The notes beneath the pieces are model-generated. The model saw nothing but the letters and a program-made list of their open reading frames with translations. It ran no database searches and had not been told where the DNA came from. Made by a program: the position numbers and the translations under genes. Below are positions 33,801 to 41,362 of a DNA stretch of 56,714 nt, piece by piece. Within the stretch, counting starts at the first letter, position 1, and every line of letters starts with the position of its first letter. This DNA is from an uncultured Eubacteriales bacterium (lineage in GTDB: Bacteria; Bacillota; Clostridia; Christensenellales; Aristaeellaceae): positions 1 to 56,714 of the forward strand of contig CACXBB010000025.1 in assembly GCA_902765735.1 (NCBI GenBank), given 5' to 3'.

Positions 33801-34323
33801 CTTCTACGGATTTCTCCTCTGTCTTTTCAGCGGCTTTTTCCTCTTTCTTTTCAACAGTTTTTTCACCCGTCTTTTCAGCCGGTTTTTCCTCCGCCTTCTC
33901 CGCGGGTTTTTCCCCGACCTTTTCGGCGGGCTTCTCCAATACAATCTGTTCAGGGTCCTCCGCGGCAAAATCCTCCGCGCCCTCCGCGTCGGGGTCCTCC
34001 GCGCTCTCCGGCCCGGCTTCCGCCGCGGGGGCCTGTGCGACGGCCTCCGCGGTCGCCGCAGTCGCCGCGGGCGCCGCCTTGACCTCGCCCGAGACCGCCT
34101 CCGCGGACACGGCTTCCAGAGCTCCCTCGATCGTCTCGTCGGGGACCTCCGCATCGTCGGCGGGGAGGTCCATCGCGTCCGCTTCCCCCACAACGGCATC
34201 CACCGCCGCCGCCTCGGCGTACAGCGCCGGTTCAGCGCCGTCGGCCTCGGCCAGCGCGGGCGAAATCATCAAAAGCGCCGCCAGCAGCCACGCCGTCAAA
34301 CGTCTCAAACAATCCTTTTTCAT
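30850..34323 (-). CDS. secreted Big_2-repeat protein with zincin metalloprotease domain
   Basis: A 1157-residue exported protein. Signal peptide: residues 1-25 (LTAWLLAALLMISPALAEA). An acidic Ala-rich segment follows, then a long E/K/P/A stalk with repeats of ESGEKAEAAE and EKPAEK (about 120-345). Six bacterial Ig-like type 2 domains span about 350-835. The C-terminal 322 residues hold HESGH at 951-955, a zincin HExxH site, and EPWAEFF near 1107, where a third zinc ligand would be expected as in anthrax lethal factor/PPEP-like proteases. The ATG at 34323 overlaps the preceding stop (TGATG). No LPxTG or SLH anchor is seen. It may process wall or host proteins; this is inferred. Confidence 0.8.
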   Translation of the reverse strand: MKKDCLRRLTAWLLAALLMISPALAEADGAEPALYAEAAAVDAVVGEADAMDLPADDAEVPDETIEGALEAVSAEAVSGEVKAAPAATAATAEAVAQAPAAEAGPESAEDPDAEGAEDFAAEDPEQIVLEKPAEKVGEKPAEKAEEKPAEKTGEKTVEKKEEKAAEKTEEKSVEAVREAAEEKTEEPVVKVTEEKSEEPVGEAAEEKSEEPVGDTPAEKIETETDESGEKPEATETTESGEKAEAAEASESGEKAEAAEASESGEKAEAAETTESGEKAEAAEADESGEKPEAAEASESGEKAEAAETTESGEKAEAAATTESTAQPEAPAAPAPEVVPAPEAAPATPLLEAEIAMGKGEKRVLTPACDPSVVGTITWASSKPGVVSVSQSGKLTARKRGSAVITVATQSGMSATCVVRVNKAPAKVRILPGKKLSMGVGETCAFGAKLSKGSSSALRWSSTNPAVVSVDAAGVATATAPGTAKIIVKTFNGKKAACKVRVNAAPTAVALAAGDQTLGVGMSVDMKPTVNAGAAANVTLSSDNPGVATVSGNKVTGVAPGTAVITATTYNGLTAAATVTVVPAPTVIALGYTTLHMGVGEKLTLQPATDAGTITGFTYKSSKKSVVKVSAGGVIKARKRGTATVTVTAYNGVRARVKVKVYKAPSKLTLKPKSVAMEPGGSYQLNAVVPKGSAAVVTFTSSDPAVVSVEGAGLLRAHQIGCATITAVTYNNKKATCEVIVGDFSAGGGGVGADGNVLTLSNRGMVMMGKGANWSLTASATLGLDGITWSTTSKTIASITADGAACTVKGEGVGTAIVGAKLPGGASASVIVMVVDTSDLSTSNFNTVQKALLAHEDLINSDAGGNVIWDMVAGKLRKAGVLQERVDSLITSLRAADASYRNLYLYSLGTYDISAENASLTASYFDQDSNRLNLKRSSAYSSGTLYDYVVFHESGHAADWNYNGGGLDSLNDEATSAVLSDVRNLLINRVGAATAAAGVTSAVDGDKVVNALMDYRTLLNFETVRSELGLSEDEVRVYNQLASSMGTEMNTTLPINNGCMVWDAVEGATNYAVHGSFGHYYLLKSDKYADAAKTYYYNLQGTPTITTEPWAEFFSANVMGDSNTLEKNWSYLPQTCKYFAETFVPRLVGYFTEKIKNA

Positions 34324-34991
34324 CACAGCTCTCCCTGCGCCGCCGCGCGTCCCGTCGCCAGCAGCGCGCCGACGCCGTCCAAAAATGCCTCCGATACGCC
34401 ATCTCCCCCCGCCATGCAGCGGGTGACGCCGCCCTCCCAGGCCACGGCCACCCGAATAGCGCCGAACTCCATCCCGACGATGTCGCCGCACTGGTCCTCC
34501 AGCGTCATGCCGTCCAGCCGCTTGAGAAGCGCCGCCGACGCCGCGTCGGAGAGGGTCCCGGCGTACTGTGCGCGGCAGACGTCCTCGGGCACAGGCCAGT
34601 TTTCGTCGTAGTACACCAGGCCGCGCTCAAAGTCCGCCAGCAGCGACTCCATGCTTGCCCCCTGGGGCTGCAGCACCGCCAGCCGGAGGATTTTCGCCCC
34701 CTCGGGCATGGGCTGGGACGGCGCGTCCAGCAGCGCGGCATAATCGATGGGGAGGTCCTCCGACAGGTGCCGGGCGTAGCTTTGAAGCAGCGCGTCGTCG
34801 ATCATGTCCAGCACCGGGGCGCTGATGGCCTTCTCCCTCAGGAACGCTTCGATCTTCTCCCGCATCGCGGCGTCCGCCTGGATGCCGGAGCGCTGTATAA
34901 AGGTCTCCACCGGCACGTCTGCTCCCTCCCCCCGGGCCGCCAGCGGCAGCGCCAGCATAAGCGCAAGCAGTATAACGATCCATCTGCGCAT
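34323..34991 (-). CDS. exported protein of unknown function, upstream partner of the zincin
   Basis: A 222-residue protein with a signal peptide (MRRWIVILLALMLALPLAARG). The mature region is mostly helical by composition, without a recognisable family (ETFIQRSGIQADAAMREKIEAFL). The start is ATG 34991 with AGGAGG seven bases upstream. Its stop shares a base with the zincin ATG, so translation is coupled. Position and secretion suggest a chaperone, inhibitor or co-secreted partner of the protease, but this is inference. Confidence 0.75.
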   Translation of the reverse strand: MRRWIVILLALMLALPLAARGEGADVPVETFIQRSGIQADAAMREKIEAFLREKAISAPVLDMIDDALLQSYARHLSEDLPIDYAALLDAPSQPMPEGAKILRLAVLQPQGASMESLLADFERGLVYYDENWPVPEDVCRAQYAGTLSDAASAALLKRLDGMTLEDQCGDIVGMEFGAIRVAVAWEGGVTRCMAGGDGVSEAFLDGVGALLATGRAAAQGEL

Positions 34992-35009
34992 GGCGGGTCC
35001 TCCTGTTTC

Positions 35010-35171
35010 AGAGTGGAGAGTGAAGAGTGCAGTTTTGGTAGAAATCCTTCGGATTTCTTTTGATCATAAGGTTGCGAAAAATCGAACTGTCGTTATCTGT
35101 CCGGTTTTAATCAGACAAATCCCGGAGGGATTTGAACCACAACTCCACTCTCCACTCTTCACTCTTCACTT
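35010..35171. repeat. minisatellite-bounded inverted repeat element
   Basis: GAGTGGAGAGTGAAGAGTGC at the left and CACTCTCCACTCTTCACTC at the right are inverted. Inside: AAATCCTTCGGATTT, TTGATCATAAGG, then AATCAGACAAATCCCGGAGG. It is a close copy of the element at 13917. There is no gene in 35172-35271. Confidence 0.82.
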
Positions 35172-35271
35172 TGATAATTCACATTCTTCCATTCTTATTT
35201 TACCATACGGTTGTAGTCTTTTTATGGCATTTTTCGGAATAATGCGTAATAATTGGGGGGATGGATAAACC

Positions 35272-35297
35272 AAAAAAAGGAGCGCCTCGGCGCTCCT
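35272..35297 (-). terminator. rho-independent terminator after hpf
   Basis: On the minus strand GGAGCGCC-GA-GGCGCTCC forms a perfect hairpin followed by seven T residues. Confidence 0.93.
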
Positions 35298-35311
35298 CAT
35301 AAGGGGATTTA

Positions 35312-35830
35312 TCAGGTTTCCGGCACCAGGAGGCCGTAGCTTCCGTCGTTGCGGCGGTAGAGCACGTTCATGGTGTTGTTTTCGGCGTTCATGAACAGGA
35401 AGAAGCTGTGGCCCAGCAGCTCCATCTGGGTGATGGCGTCGTCCACGTCCATGGGCTTGACGGAGAAGCGCTTGGTGCGCACCACGTCGAAGCTGGCCTC
35501 CTCGTACACGGGCTCGACGGGCGCCTCGGCGCGGGCCTCGCGCAGGTGCTTGCCCATCTTGGTGCGGTAGCGGCGAATCTGGCTCTCCAGCTTGTCCACC
35601 GCGCGATCGATGGACAGGTACATATCGTTGGAATCCTCCTCGGCGCGCAGGATCAGGCCGTTGACGCTCATGGTGATTTCGGCGATATTCCTGCCGCCGC
35701 GCTGCTGCTTGAAGCGCACGATGACCTCCGGCTCCTGGCTGAAATAGCGCTCCAGCTTGGACAGCTTTTTCTCCGCACGGTCCTTGAGGCTGTCCGAGTA
35801 GACATCCTTGCCGGAATACACAAACTTCAT
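35312..35830 (-). CDS. hpf: ribosome hibernation-promoting factor, long form
   Basis: A 172-residue protein that dimerises 70S ribosomes into inactive 100S particles in stationary phase. The N-terminal domain (1-95) binds the decoding centre; the C-terminal domain begins at VVRTKRFSVKPMDVDDAITQMELLGHSFFLF and mediates dimerisation. The ATG at 35830 is preferred over one two codons earlier (35836), since AGGAG at 35839-35843 is eight bases from the former and only two from the latter. The AT-rich upstream region holds no clear promoter. Confidence 0.94.
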   Translation of the reverse strand: MKFVYSGKDVYSDSLKDRAEKKLSKLERYFSQEPEVIVRFKQQRGGRNIAEITMSVNGLILRAEEDSNDMYLSIDRAVDKLESQIRRYRTKMGKHLREARAEAPVEPVYEEASFDVVRTKRFSVKPMDVDDAITQMELLGHSFFLFMNAENNTMNVLYRRNDGSYGLLVPET

Positions 35831-35980
35831 ATTCATCGCTCCTTTAACTCGGAATGGCGCGGGGGGCGCGCCGCGTGCGCTTCCGCCGCCGACGCCTTAA
35901 TGTTAATATTCTGCGTCCATCCCTTTTTTCCTGCATGTTCCACAAAATAATTTAAATATTTGTGAAATTATAAGCAGATC

Positions 35981-37876
35981 TTATGCCTTTGGACCGGAGG
36001 TGCGGCGCTTCGTACCGACAGACGACTTCCCCCTCTTCCACTGTTTGGGGGCCTCCCGCTCGAAGCGCACGTCGGCGGGAGCGCTCTTGGCGGCGTCCAC
36101 CAGGAACACGGAGAACCTGCGGATGCCAGACATGAACCGGTCCGACTTGCGCGCGCGCTCGGCCTCGTCCCGCTGGGAGGCCATGTCGGAGAGGAACTTC
36201 TCCCACTTGCCGGTGGTGACGGCGGAGGCGATCTGCTCCGGCACCACGGCGATGAGCTGCCGCCCCTTCTCGGTGGACACGATGGTCTTGCCGCGCCTGC
36301 GGGCGTAGCCCATCTGGATCAGCCGCTCGATGGTGGCCGCCCGGGTGGCGGGGGTGCCCAGCCCGGAGGACTTCATCTGCTCCCGCAGCGCCTCGTCCTC
36401 GATGTCCCGGCCCGCATTCTCCATCAGGTTCAGTATGGAGGCGTCGGTGTGGGGCGCGGGGGGCTTGGTCTTGCACGCTTTCACCGCCGCCTTCTCCACC
36501 CTGCGGGTGTCGCCCACCTCGAGCCTCGGCAGCGGCGGCTCCCTGTCCTCGCTTTTATCCGGTTTGTCGTCCTTGTACAGCGCCTTCCAGCCTTCTTGAA
36601 GCGGCATCGCGCCGGTGGACTTGAAGTCGTGCTCCCTCACCTTTGTGATGACCTTCGCGGATTCGTACTCGTAGAACGGATAGTGCGCCGCGATCAGCCG
36701 CCGGGCGATCATGTCGTACAGCCGGCGCTCGTCCGGGCTGAGCTTCATGAGGTCCGCGACCTTCTCGGTTGGCACGATGGCGTGGTGGTCGGAGATCTTG
36801 GAGTTGTCGTAGAACCGCTTCCAGTGCATGTTGAGGTTCATCTCCGGCGCGCTGACGAAGGCCGCGTAGGGCTCCGGCAGCCTTTTCAGCGTCCCGGCGA
36901 TCTTCGGCTTCATGTCGTCGGGCAGGTAGCGGCTGTCGGTGCGGGGATAGGTGACCAGCTTGTGGGTCTCGTAGAGCGCCTGGGCCACCTTGAGCGTCTT
37001 GTCCGCGGAGAAGCCCAGCCTGCGGTTGGCTTCCCGCTGGAGACTCGTCAGGTCGTAGAGCTGGGGCGGGGGCAGCTTTTTGTGCTCCCGGGTGCTCTCG
37101 GTCACCGCGCCCGTCTGACTTGTCACCACCTTTTTGATGGCCTGGGCCGTCGCCTCGTCCGTGCAGCGGGTCTGGCTGGTCTTCGGGTCCACCCAGAGGC
37201 CCTCGTAGTCGCCGAAGTTCGCCCGGATCTCCCAGTAATCCTGGGGCACGAAGCGCTCGATCTCCATGTCCCGCTTCACGATCAGGTTCAGCGTGGGGGT
37301 CTGCACTCGCCCGATGGACAGGTGGGCGTCGTACCTCAGCGAAAAGGCGCGGGAGGCGTTCATGCCCACCAGCCAGTCCGCCTCGGACCGGCACCGGGCG
37401 CTCTCGTACAGCGAATCGTAGCAGGACGCGGGCTTCAGTTCTTCAAAGCCCTGGCGGATGGCGGCGTCGGTCATGGAGGATATCCACAGCCGCTCCACCG
37501 GCTTTGTGCAGCCCGCCATCTGGTAGATGTAGCGGAAGATTAGCTCGCCCTCCCGGGCGGAGTCGGTGGCGCAGATGAGCGAGGTCACCTCCTCATCCTG
37601 CATCAGCCCCTTGATGACGTTAAACTGGGATTGCGTCTTGGGCAGCACCTTCAGGGGGATGCGGTCCGGCAGCATGGGCAGCTGGGCCATGTTCCACTTC
37701 ACCCAGGCCGGGTTGGTCTCCCCCGGCTCGCACAGCGAAACCAGGTGCCCCACCGCCCAGGTGACGATGTATTGCCCGCCGTACAGAAAGCCCTCCCCCT
37801 TCGACTTCGCGCCGATCACCCGGGCGATGTCCCGGGCGACGGAGGGCTTTTCGGCGATGATCAGCTTCTTGGACAT
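35981..37876 (-). CDS. topB: DNA topoisomerase III (type IA)
   Basis: A 631-residue type IA topoisomerase that passes single strands during decatenation. It begins with the TOPRIM sequence KKLIIAEKPSVARDIARVIG; SLRYDAHLSIGRVQTPTLNLIV is the family signature, and the catalytic Tyr lies in KLVTYPRTDSRYLPDD. There are no C-terminal zinc fingers, only a basic tail (KRGKSSVGTKRRTSG), as usual for Firmicute TopB. ATG 37876 follows GAGG by eight bases, 14 bases after the AraC-type gene. Confidence 0.93.
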   Translation of the reverse strand: MSKKLIIAEKPSVARDIARVIGAKSKGEGFLYGGQYIVTWAVGHLVSLCEPGETNPAWVKWNMAQLPMLPDRIPLKVLPKTQSQFNVIKGLMQDEEVTSLICATDSAREGELIFRYIYQMAGCTKPVERLWISSMTDAAIRQGFEELKPASCYDSLYESARCRSEADWLVGMNASRAFSLRYDAHLSIGRVQTPTLNLIVKRDMEIERFVPQDYWEIRANFGDYEGLWVDPKTSQTRCTDEATAQAIKKVVTSQTGAVTESTREHKKLPPPQLYDLTSLQREANRRLGFSADKTLKVAQALYETHKLVTYPRTDSRYLPDDMKPKIAGTLKRLPEPYAAFVSAPEMNLNMHWKRFYDNSKISDHHAIVPTEKVADLMKLSPDERRLYDMIARRLIAAHYPFYEYESAKVITKVREHDFKSTGAMPLQEGWKALYKDDKPDKSEDREPPLPRLEVGDTRRVEKAAVKACKTKPPAPHTDASILNLMENAGRDIEDEALREQMKSSGLGTPATRAATIERLIQMGYARRRGKTIVSTEKGRQLIAVVPEQIASAVTTGKWEKFLSDMASQRDEAERARKSDRFMSGIRRFSVFLVDAAKSAPADVRFEREAPKQWKRGKSSVGTKRRTSGPKA

Positions 37877-37890
37877 TGTGAACCTCTGAA

Positions 37891-38733
37891 CTACTGTCTG
37901 TATCTTTTCGGCGTGGTGCCCTTGTACTTGCGGAACTGCTTGATGAAAAAGCTGGAGTCGTTGTAGCCGCAGTGCTGGGCGATCTCGGCCACGGTCATGT
38001 CGGTGGCGGTGAGGAAGTGGCTGGCGCACTCGACGCGGTAGTAGTTGACGTAATCGATGGGCGACCGGTGCACGATGGCCCGGAAGAACCGGCAGAAGTA
38101 CTTGGGCGACAGCCCCGACAGCCGCGCCAGCGCCTCCAGGGTGATGGGCTGGCCGTAGTGGGTCTCGATGTACTCCAGCGCGGGCTTGAGCTGCTCCGCC
38201 TTCTGCCGGAACCGGGGCGCGGCGATGTCCGCGCGGGCGGCGTCGCCCCGGTCCGAGAGCCGCGCGAAGAAGCCGAACAGCGCCCCCATCACGTGCAGCG
38301 CGCCGTCCTCGATGCCCGCGGACACGCTGGCATAGAGAGCGTCGATCGATTCGGTCAGCTTATCGTCGGCGTCCAGCATCTCCCGGCGCAGGCAAATGCT
38401 GCGGCCCAGCACCCGCTTCATGGCCCGCTTGCAGGCGTCCTCGCGGGTCAGAAGCGCCGGGTCGAACACGATGCAGCCGTACTCGCAGCCCTCGGGCTCC
38501 CCGCCGTGGATCACGCCCTCGCCGATCAGCATCACGTCCCCCGAGCGAAGCTCCAGGGACTGGTTGTCCACATACAGCGCCAGGCTCCCCCGCATCACCC
38601 GTATGATCTCCGCCTCCCGGTGCCAGTGCATCGGCATGCGGTAGCGCTCGTGGCGCTCGTCCACCGGGTAGTAGGCCAGCGGGAAGTCCCCCGTGCGGTG
38701 CTGTATCTGCTCGTTGTAATCGAGATAGTGCAT
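37891..38733 (-). CDS. AraC-family transcriptional regulator with cupin sensor domain
   Basis: A 280-residue regulator. The N-terminal half is a cupin (MHWHREAEIIRVMRGSLALYV, then VMLIGEGVIHGG) that would bind a small sugar-like ligand. The C-terminal 100 residues are the two-helix-turn-helix DNA-binding domain (LEALARLSGLSPKYFCRFFR and VAEIAQHCGYNDSSFFIKQFRKYKGTTPKRYR). The ATG at 38733 has AAGGAG six bases upstream; a possible promoter TTGCGC-N17-TATTAT lies at 38768-38796. The target is unknown. fucI, transcribed divergently about 480 bases away, is the obvious candidate. Confidence 0.88.
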   Translation of the reverse strand: MHYLDYNEQIQHRTGDFPLAYYPVDERHERYRMPMHWHREAEIIRVMRGSLALYVDNQSLELRSGDVMLIGEGVIHGGEPEGCEYGCIVFDPALLTREDACKRAMKRVLGRSICLRREMLDADDKLTESIDALYASVSAGIEDGALHVMGALFGFFARLSDRGDAARADIAAPRFRQKAEQLKPALEYIETHYGQPITLEALARLSGLSPKYFCRFFRAIVHRSPIDYVNYYRVECASHFLTATDMTVAEIAQHCGYNDSSFFIKQFRKYKGTTPKRYRQ

Positions 38734-38743
38734 GCGCTGCTCC

Positions 38744-38772
38744 TTGACAAAAGCGGTCGTTCGCGTTATAAT
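38744..38772 (+). promoter_or_regulatory. consensus promoter for a plus-strand RNA
   Basis: TTGACA at 38744-38749 and TATAAT at 38767-38772, spacing 17: both hexamers match the consensus exactly, the strongest promoter in the window. Transcription from about 38779 would run antisense to the small ORF at 38855-38947. It partly overlaps the AraC-gene promoter. Confidence 0.82.
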
Positions 38773-38778
38773 ATAGAC

Positions 38779-38890
38779 GAAGAGCGGGCTGCGCAATGCG
38801 GCTACTCCTCGAGTTGTTACTGGTCCTGCAGTTTAACACCGCAAAGAACAGTCGTCACTGGGCAGAGTGGCGGCTGTTCTTTGTGCGATG
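38779..38890 (+). ncRNA. candidate antisense RNA (putative antitoxin)
   Basis: Predicted RNA from the consensus promoter at 38744-38772. It would include a hairpin at about 38843-38884 (10 perfect pairs CAAAGAACAG/CTGTTCTTTG extended by 7 more with G-U pairs, loop of 8) and overlap the last half of the convergent small ORF. The 3' end is a guess because the hairpin lacks a U-run. No good ORF with a ribosome-binding site is seen in this direction. It could equally be a long fucI leader. Confidence 0.45.
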
Positions 38891-38947
38891 CGTCTCACTG
38901 ATTACGATTATAATTGTATACTTTCCAATATGGAACGTGATACGCAT
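38855..38947 (-). CDS. 30-residue hydrophobic/basic peptide (candidate type I toxin)
   Basis: A small ORF with an excellent ribosome-binding site: GGAGG seven bases before ATG 38947. The peptide starts MRITFHIGKYTIIIVI and ends in a polar, basic tail (THRTKNSRHSAQ). A beta-type or membrane-inserting strand followed by a positive tail is typical of type I toxins. Its codons for KNSRHSAQ lie in one arm of a 17-bp hairpin. The promoter at 39104-39133 would give a leader of about 150 bases. An exact-consensus promoter at 38744 reads antisense across its end. I recognise no named family; function is inferred from architecture. Confidence 0.55.
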   Translation of the reverse strand: MRITFHIGKYTIIIVISETHRTKNSRHSAQ

Positions 38948-39103
38948 GCACCCACCTCCCTTCGCAGGGATGATGGAGCAACCGCCTTGCATTTTGCAAC
39001 CCACTCCCGGTTCCTCTCGGAACATATTCATTTTATACGATAACGTCTCCGCTGTCAACGACGACAGCCCGGCAGAAAAGTGAAAATTCTTATATTTTTT
39101 GCC

Positions 39104-39133
39104 ATTATAGCACAATACAGCCGACGAAATCAA
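39104..39133 (-). promoter_or_regulatory. promoter of the small peptide gene
   Basis: On the minus strand TTGATT (39128-39133), 18 bases, then TATAAT (39104-39109) with a TGC extension. Confidence 0.65.
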
Positions 39134-39210
39134 TGGTATAGTAAAGTTGACGGTAAAAACGATAATTGCATTGTCAGAAATGACGGCAAATTTAAGGAGG
39201 AAGATTCACT

Positions 39211-41016
39211 ATGGCAAAGAACCGGTATTTGGGCAGCTATCCGGCCATCGGCATCCGCCCGGTCATCGACGGCCGCCGCGGACCGCTGAAGGTGCGCGAG
39301 AGCCTGGAGGAGCAGACCATGAACATGGCGAAATCCGCCGCGAAGCTGTTTGAGGAGAACCTGCGCTACTCCAACGGCGAGCCCGTGAAGGTGGTCATCG
39401 CCGACACCACCATCGGCCGCGTGGCCGAGACCGCCGCCTGCGAGGAGAAGTTCCGCCGCGAGGGCGTGGCCATCACCCTGACCGTGACCCCCTGCTGGTG
39501 CTACGGCTCCGAGACCATGGACATGGACCGCAACACCATCAAGGCCGTGTGGGGTTTGAACGCCACCGAGCGCCCCGGCGCGGTGTACCTGGCCTCCGTG
39601 CTGGCCACCCATGCCCAGAAGGGCCTGCCGGCCTTCGGCATCTACGGCCATGACGTTCAGGACGCCGACGACACCGTGATCCCCGAGGACGTCCGGGAAA
39701 AGCTGCTCCGGTTCGGCCGCGCGGCCGTGGCCGTGGCCACCATGCGGGGCAAGAGCTACCTGCAGATCGGCTCCATCTGCATGGGCATCGGCGGCTCCAT
39801 CATCGACTCCAAGTTCATCGAGGAGTACCTGGGCATGCGCGTCGAGTCCGTGGACGAGGTGGAGATCATCCGCCGCATGACCGAGGGCATCTACGACCAG
39901 AAGGAGTTTGAGAAGCTCAAGACCTGGGCCGCCAGGCACGTCAAGGAGGGCTTCGACAAGAACCCCGAGGCCATGCAGCGCTCCAAGGAGCAGAAGGCCA
40001 AGGACTGGGAGTTCACCCTCAAGATGTACCTGATCATCAAGGACCTGATGAACGGCAATCCCAACCTGCCCAAGGGCGCGGAGGAGGAGATGGTGGGCCA
40101 CAACGCCATCGCCGGCGGCTTCCAGGGCCAGCGCCAGTGGACCGACTTCTATCCGAACTGCGACTTCCCCGAGGCCATGCTGAACACCAGCTTCGACCAC
40201 AACGGCGCGCGCGAGCCCTACGTGCTGGCCACCGAGAACGACGTGCTCAACGGCCTGGGCATGCTGTTCATGAAGCTGCTCACCAACAGGGCCCAGATGT
40301 TCGCCGACGTGCGCACCTTCTGGAGCCCCGCGTCCGTCAAGCGCGTGACCGGCTATGACCTGGAGGGCAAGGCGAAGGAGAACGGCGGCATCATCCACCT
40401 GATCAACTCCGGCGCGTGCTGCCTGGACGCCAACGGCCAGGCCAGGGATAAGGACGGCAACCGCGTGATGAAGCCCTGGTACGAGGTCACCGAGGCCGAC
40501 CAGGAGGCCATCATGGCGCACACCACCTGGAACTACGCCGATCTGGGCTACTTCCGCGGCGGCGGATACTCCAGCCGCTTCGTGACGGACTGCGAGATGC
40601 CCGCCACCATGATCCGCTTAAACCTGGTGGACGGCCTGGGCCCGATGCTGCAGATCGCCGAGGGCTGGACCGTGGAGCTGCCCGATGAGGTCAACGACAT
40701 CCTCTGGAAGCGCACCGACTACACCTGGCCCTGCACCTGGTTCGCCCCCCGCTGCGACGGTGTGGAGGGCAGCCCCTTCAAGACCGCCTATGAGGTCATG
40801 GGCAACTGGGGCGCCAACCACGGCGCGATCAGCTACGGCCACATCGGCGCGGACCTGATCACCTTCGCCTCCATGCTGCGCATCCCCGTGGCGATGCACA
40901 ACGTGCCCGTGGAGAAGATCTATCGCCCCGCGGCCTGGAACGCCTTCGGCATGGACAAGGAGGGCGCCGACTACCGCGCCTGCGCCAATTACGGCCCGTT
41001 CTACAAGAAGCGCTGA
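39211..41016 (+). CDS. fucI: L-fucose isomerase
   Basis: A Mn2+-dependent isomerase that converts L-fucose to L-fuculose, first step of fucose catabolism (it also acts on D-arabinose in relatives). It is 601 residues long, matching the family. Recognisable sequence: [23 protein letters not shown] at the N-terminus, [35 protein letters not shown]-like [15 protein letters not shown]. The start is ATG 39211 with AAGGAGG eight bases upstream. No fuculokinase or aldolase gene is nearby. A terminator follows directly. The AraC-type gene upstream is a plausible regulator. Confidence 0.95.
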   Translation: MAKNRYLGSYPAIGIRPVIDGRRGPLKVRESLEEQTMNMAKSAAKLFEENLRYSNGEPVKVVIADTTIGRVAETAACEEKFRREGVAITLTVTPCWCYGSETMDMDRNTIKAVWGLNATERPGAVYLASVLATHAQKGLPAFGIYGHDVQDADDTVIPEDVREKLLRFGRAAVAVATMRGKSYLQIGSICMGIGGSIIDSKFIEEYLGMRVESVDEVEIIRRMTEGIYDQKEFEKLKTWAARHVKEGFDKNPEAMQRSKEQKAKDWEFTLKMYLIIKDLMNGNPNLPKGAEEEMVGHNAIAGGFQGQRQWTDFYPNCDFPEAMLNTSFDHNGAREPYVLATENDVLNGLGMLFMKLLTNRAQMFADVRTFWSPASVKRVTGYDLEGKAKENGGIIHLINSGACCLDANGQARDKDGNRVMKPWYEVTEADQEAIMAHTTWNYADLGYFRGGGYSSRFVTDCEMPATMIRLNLVDGLGPMLQIAEGWTVELPDEVNDILWKRTDYTWPCTWFAPRCDGVEGSPFKTAYEVMGNWGANHGAISYGHIGADLITFASMLRIPVAMHNVPVEKIYRPAAWNAFGMDKEGADYRACANYGPFYKKR

Positions 41017-41027
41017 TTACGACATAT

Positions 41028-41067
41028 AAAACTCCCCTGCGCGGCGTTCGTCGCGCAGGGGAGTTTT
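41028..41067 (+). terminator. rho-independent terminator after fucI
   Basis: AACTCCCCTGCGCG pairs with CGCGCAGGGGAGTT, then a TTTTCTGT tract. Element C starts five bases later. Confidence 0.93.
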
Positions 41068-41071
41068 CTGT

Positions 41072-41341
41072 GGCTTTTCACGGGAACTTGTTGGATATCC
41101 CCCTCATCAGTCACCTGCGGTGACAGCTTCCCCCCAGGGGGAAGCCTTCTCGCAAAGCCTTCCCCTTCAGGGGAAGGTGGCTGGCCGCAGGCCAGACGGA
41201 AGAGGTCGCGCCTTCCCCTTGAGGGGAAGGTGGACCGCCGCAGGCGGGACGGATGAGGTCGTGCCTTCCCCTTGAGGGGAAGGTGGACCGCCGCAGGCGG
41301 GACAGATGAGGTGCCTATCCCACAACAAAACGCGAAGAACC
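41072..41341. mobile_element. non-coding inverted-repeat element, copy C (terminator-associated family)
   Basis: 270 bp, diverged. Left end GGCTTTTCACGGGAACTTG; right end, inverted, GGTTCTTCGCGTTTTGTTG. Inside are four REP palindromes of CTTCCCCTT-AGGGGAAGG type with short stems (GGCCGCAGGCC, CCGCAGGCGG). It has no ORF. It abuts the fucI terminator as copy A does that of rseP. Confidence 0.7.
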
Positions 41342-41362
41342 AAATATCCGTTCAAGCCGTCA

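Noticed and set aside
38796-39083. Plus-strand ORF beginning MRLLLELLLVLQFNTAKNSRH
   Set aside because: No ribosome-binding site near its ATG; its appealing hydrophobic start is the reverse of the small minus-strand gene and its hairpin. I treat the plus RNA as non-coding.
38744-39210. Exact-consensus promoter at 38744 as the fucI promoter
   Set aside because: It would give a leader of over 430 bases through a strong hairpin. Not excluded, but the antisense role explains the layout better.
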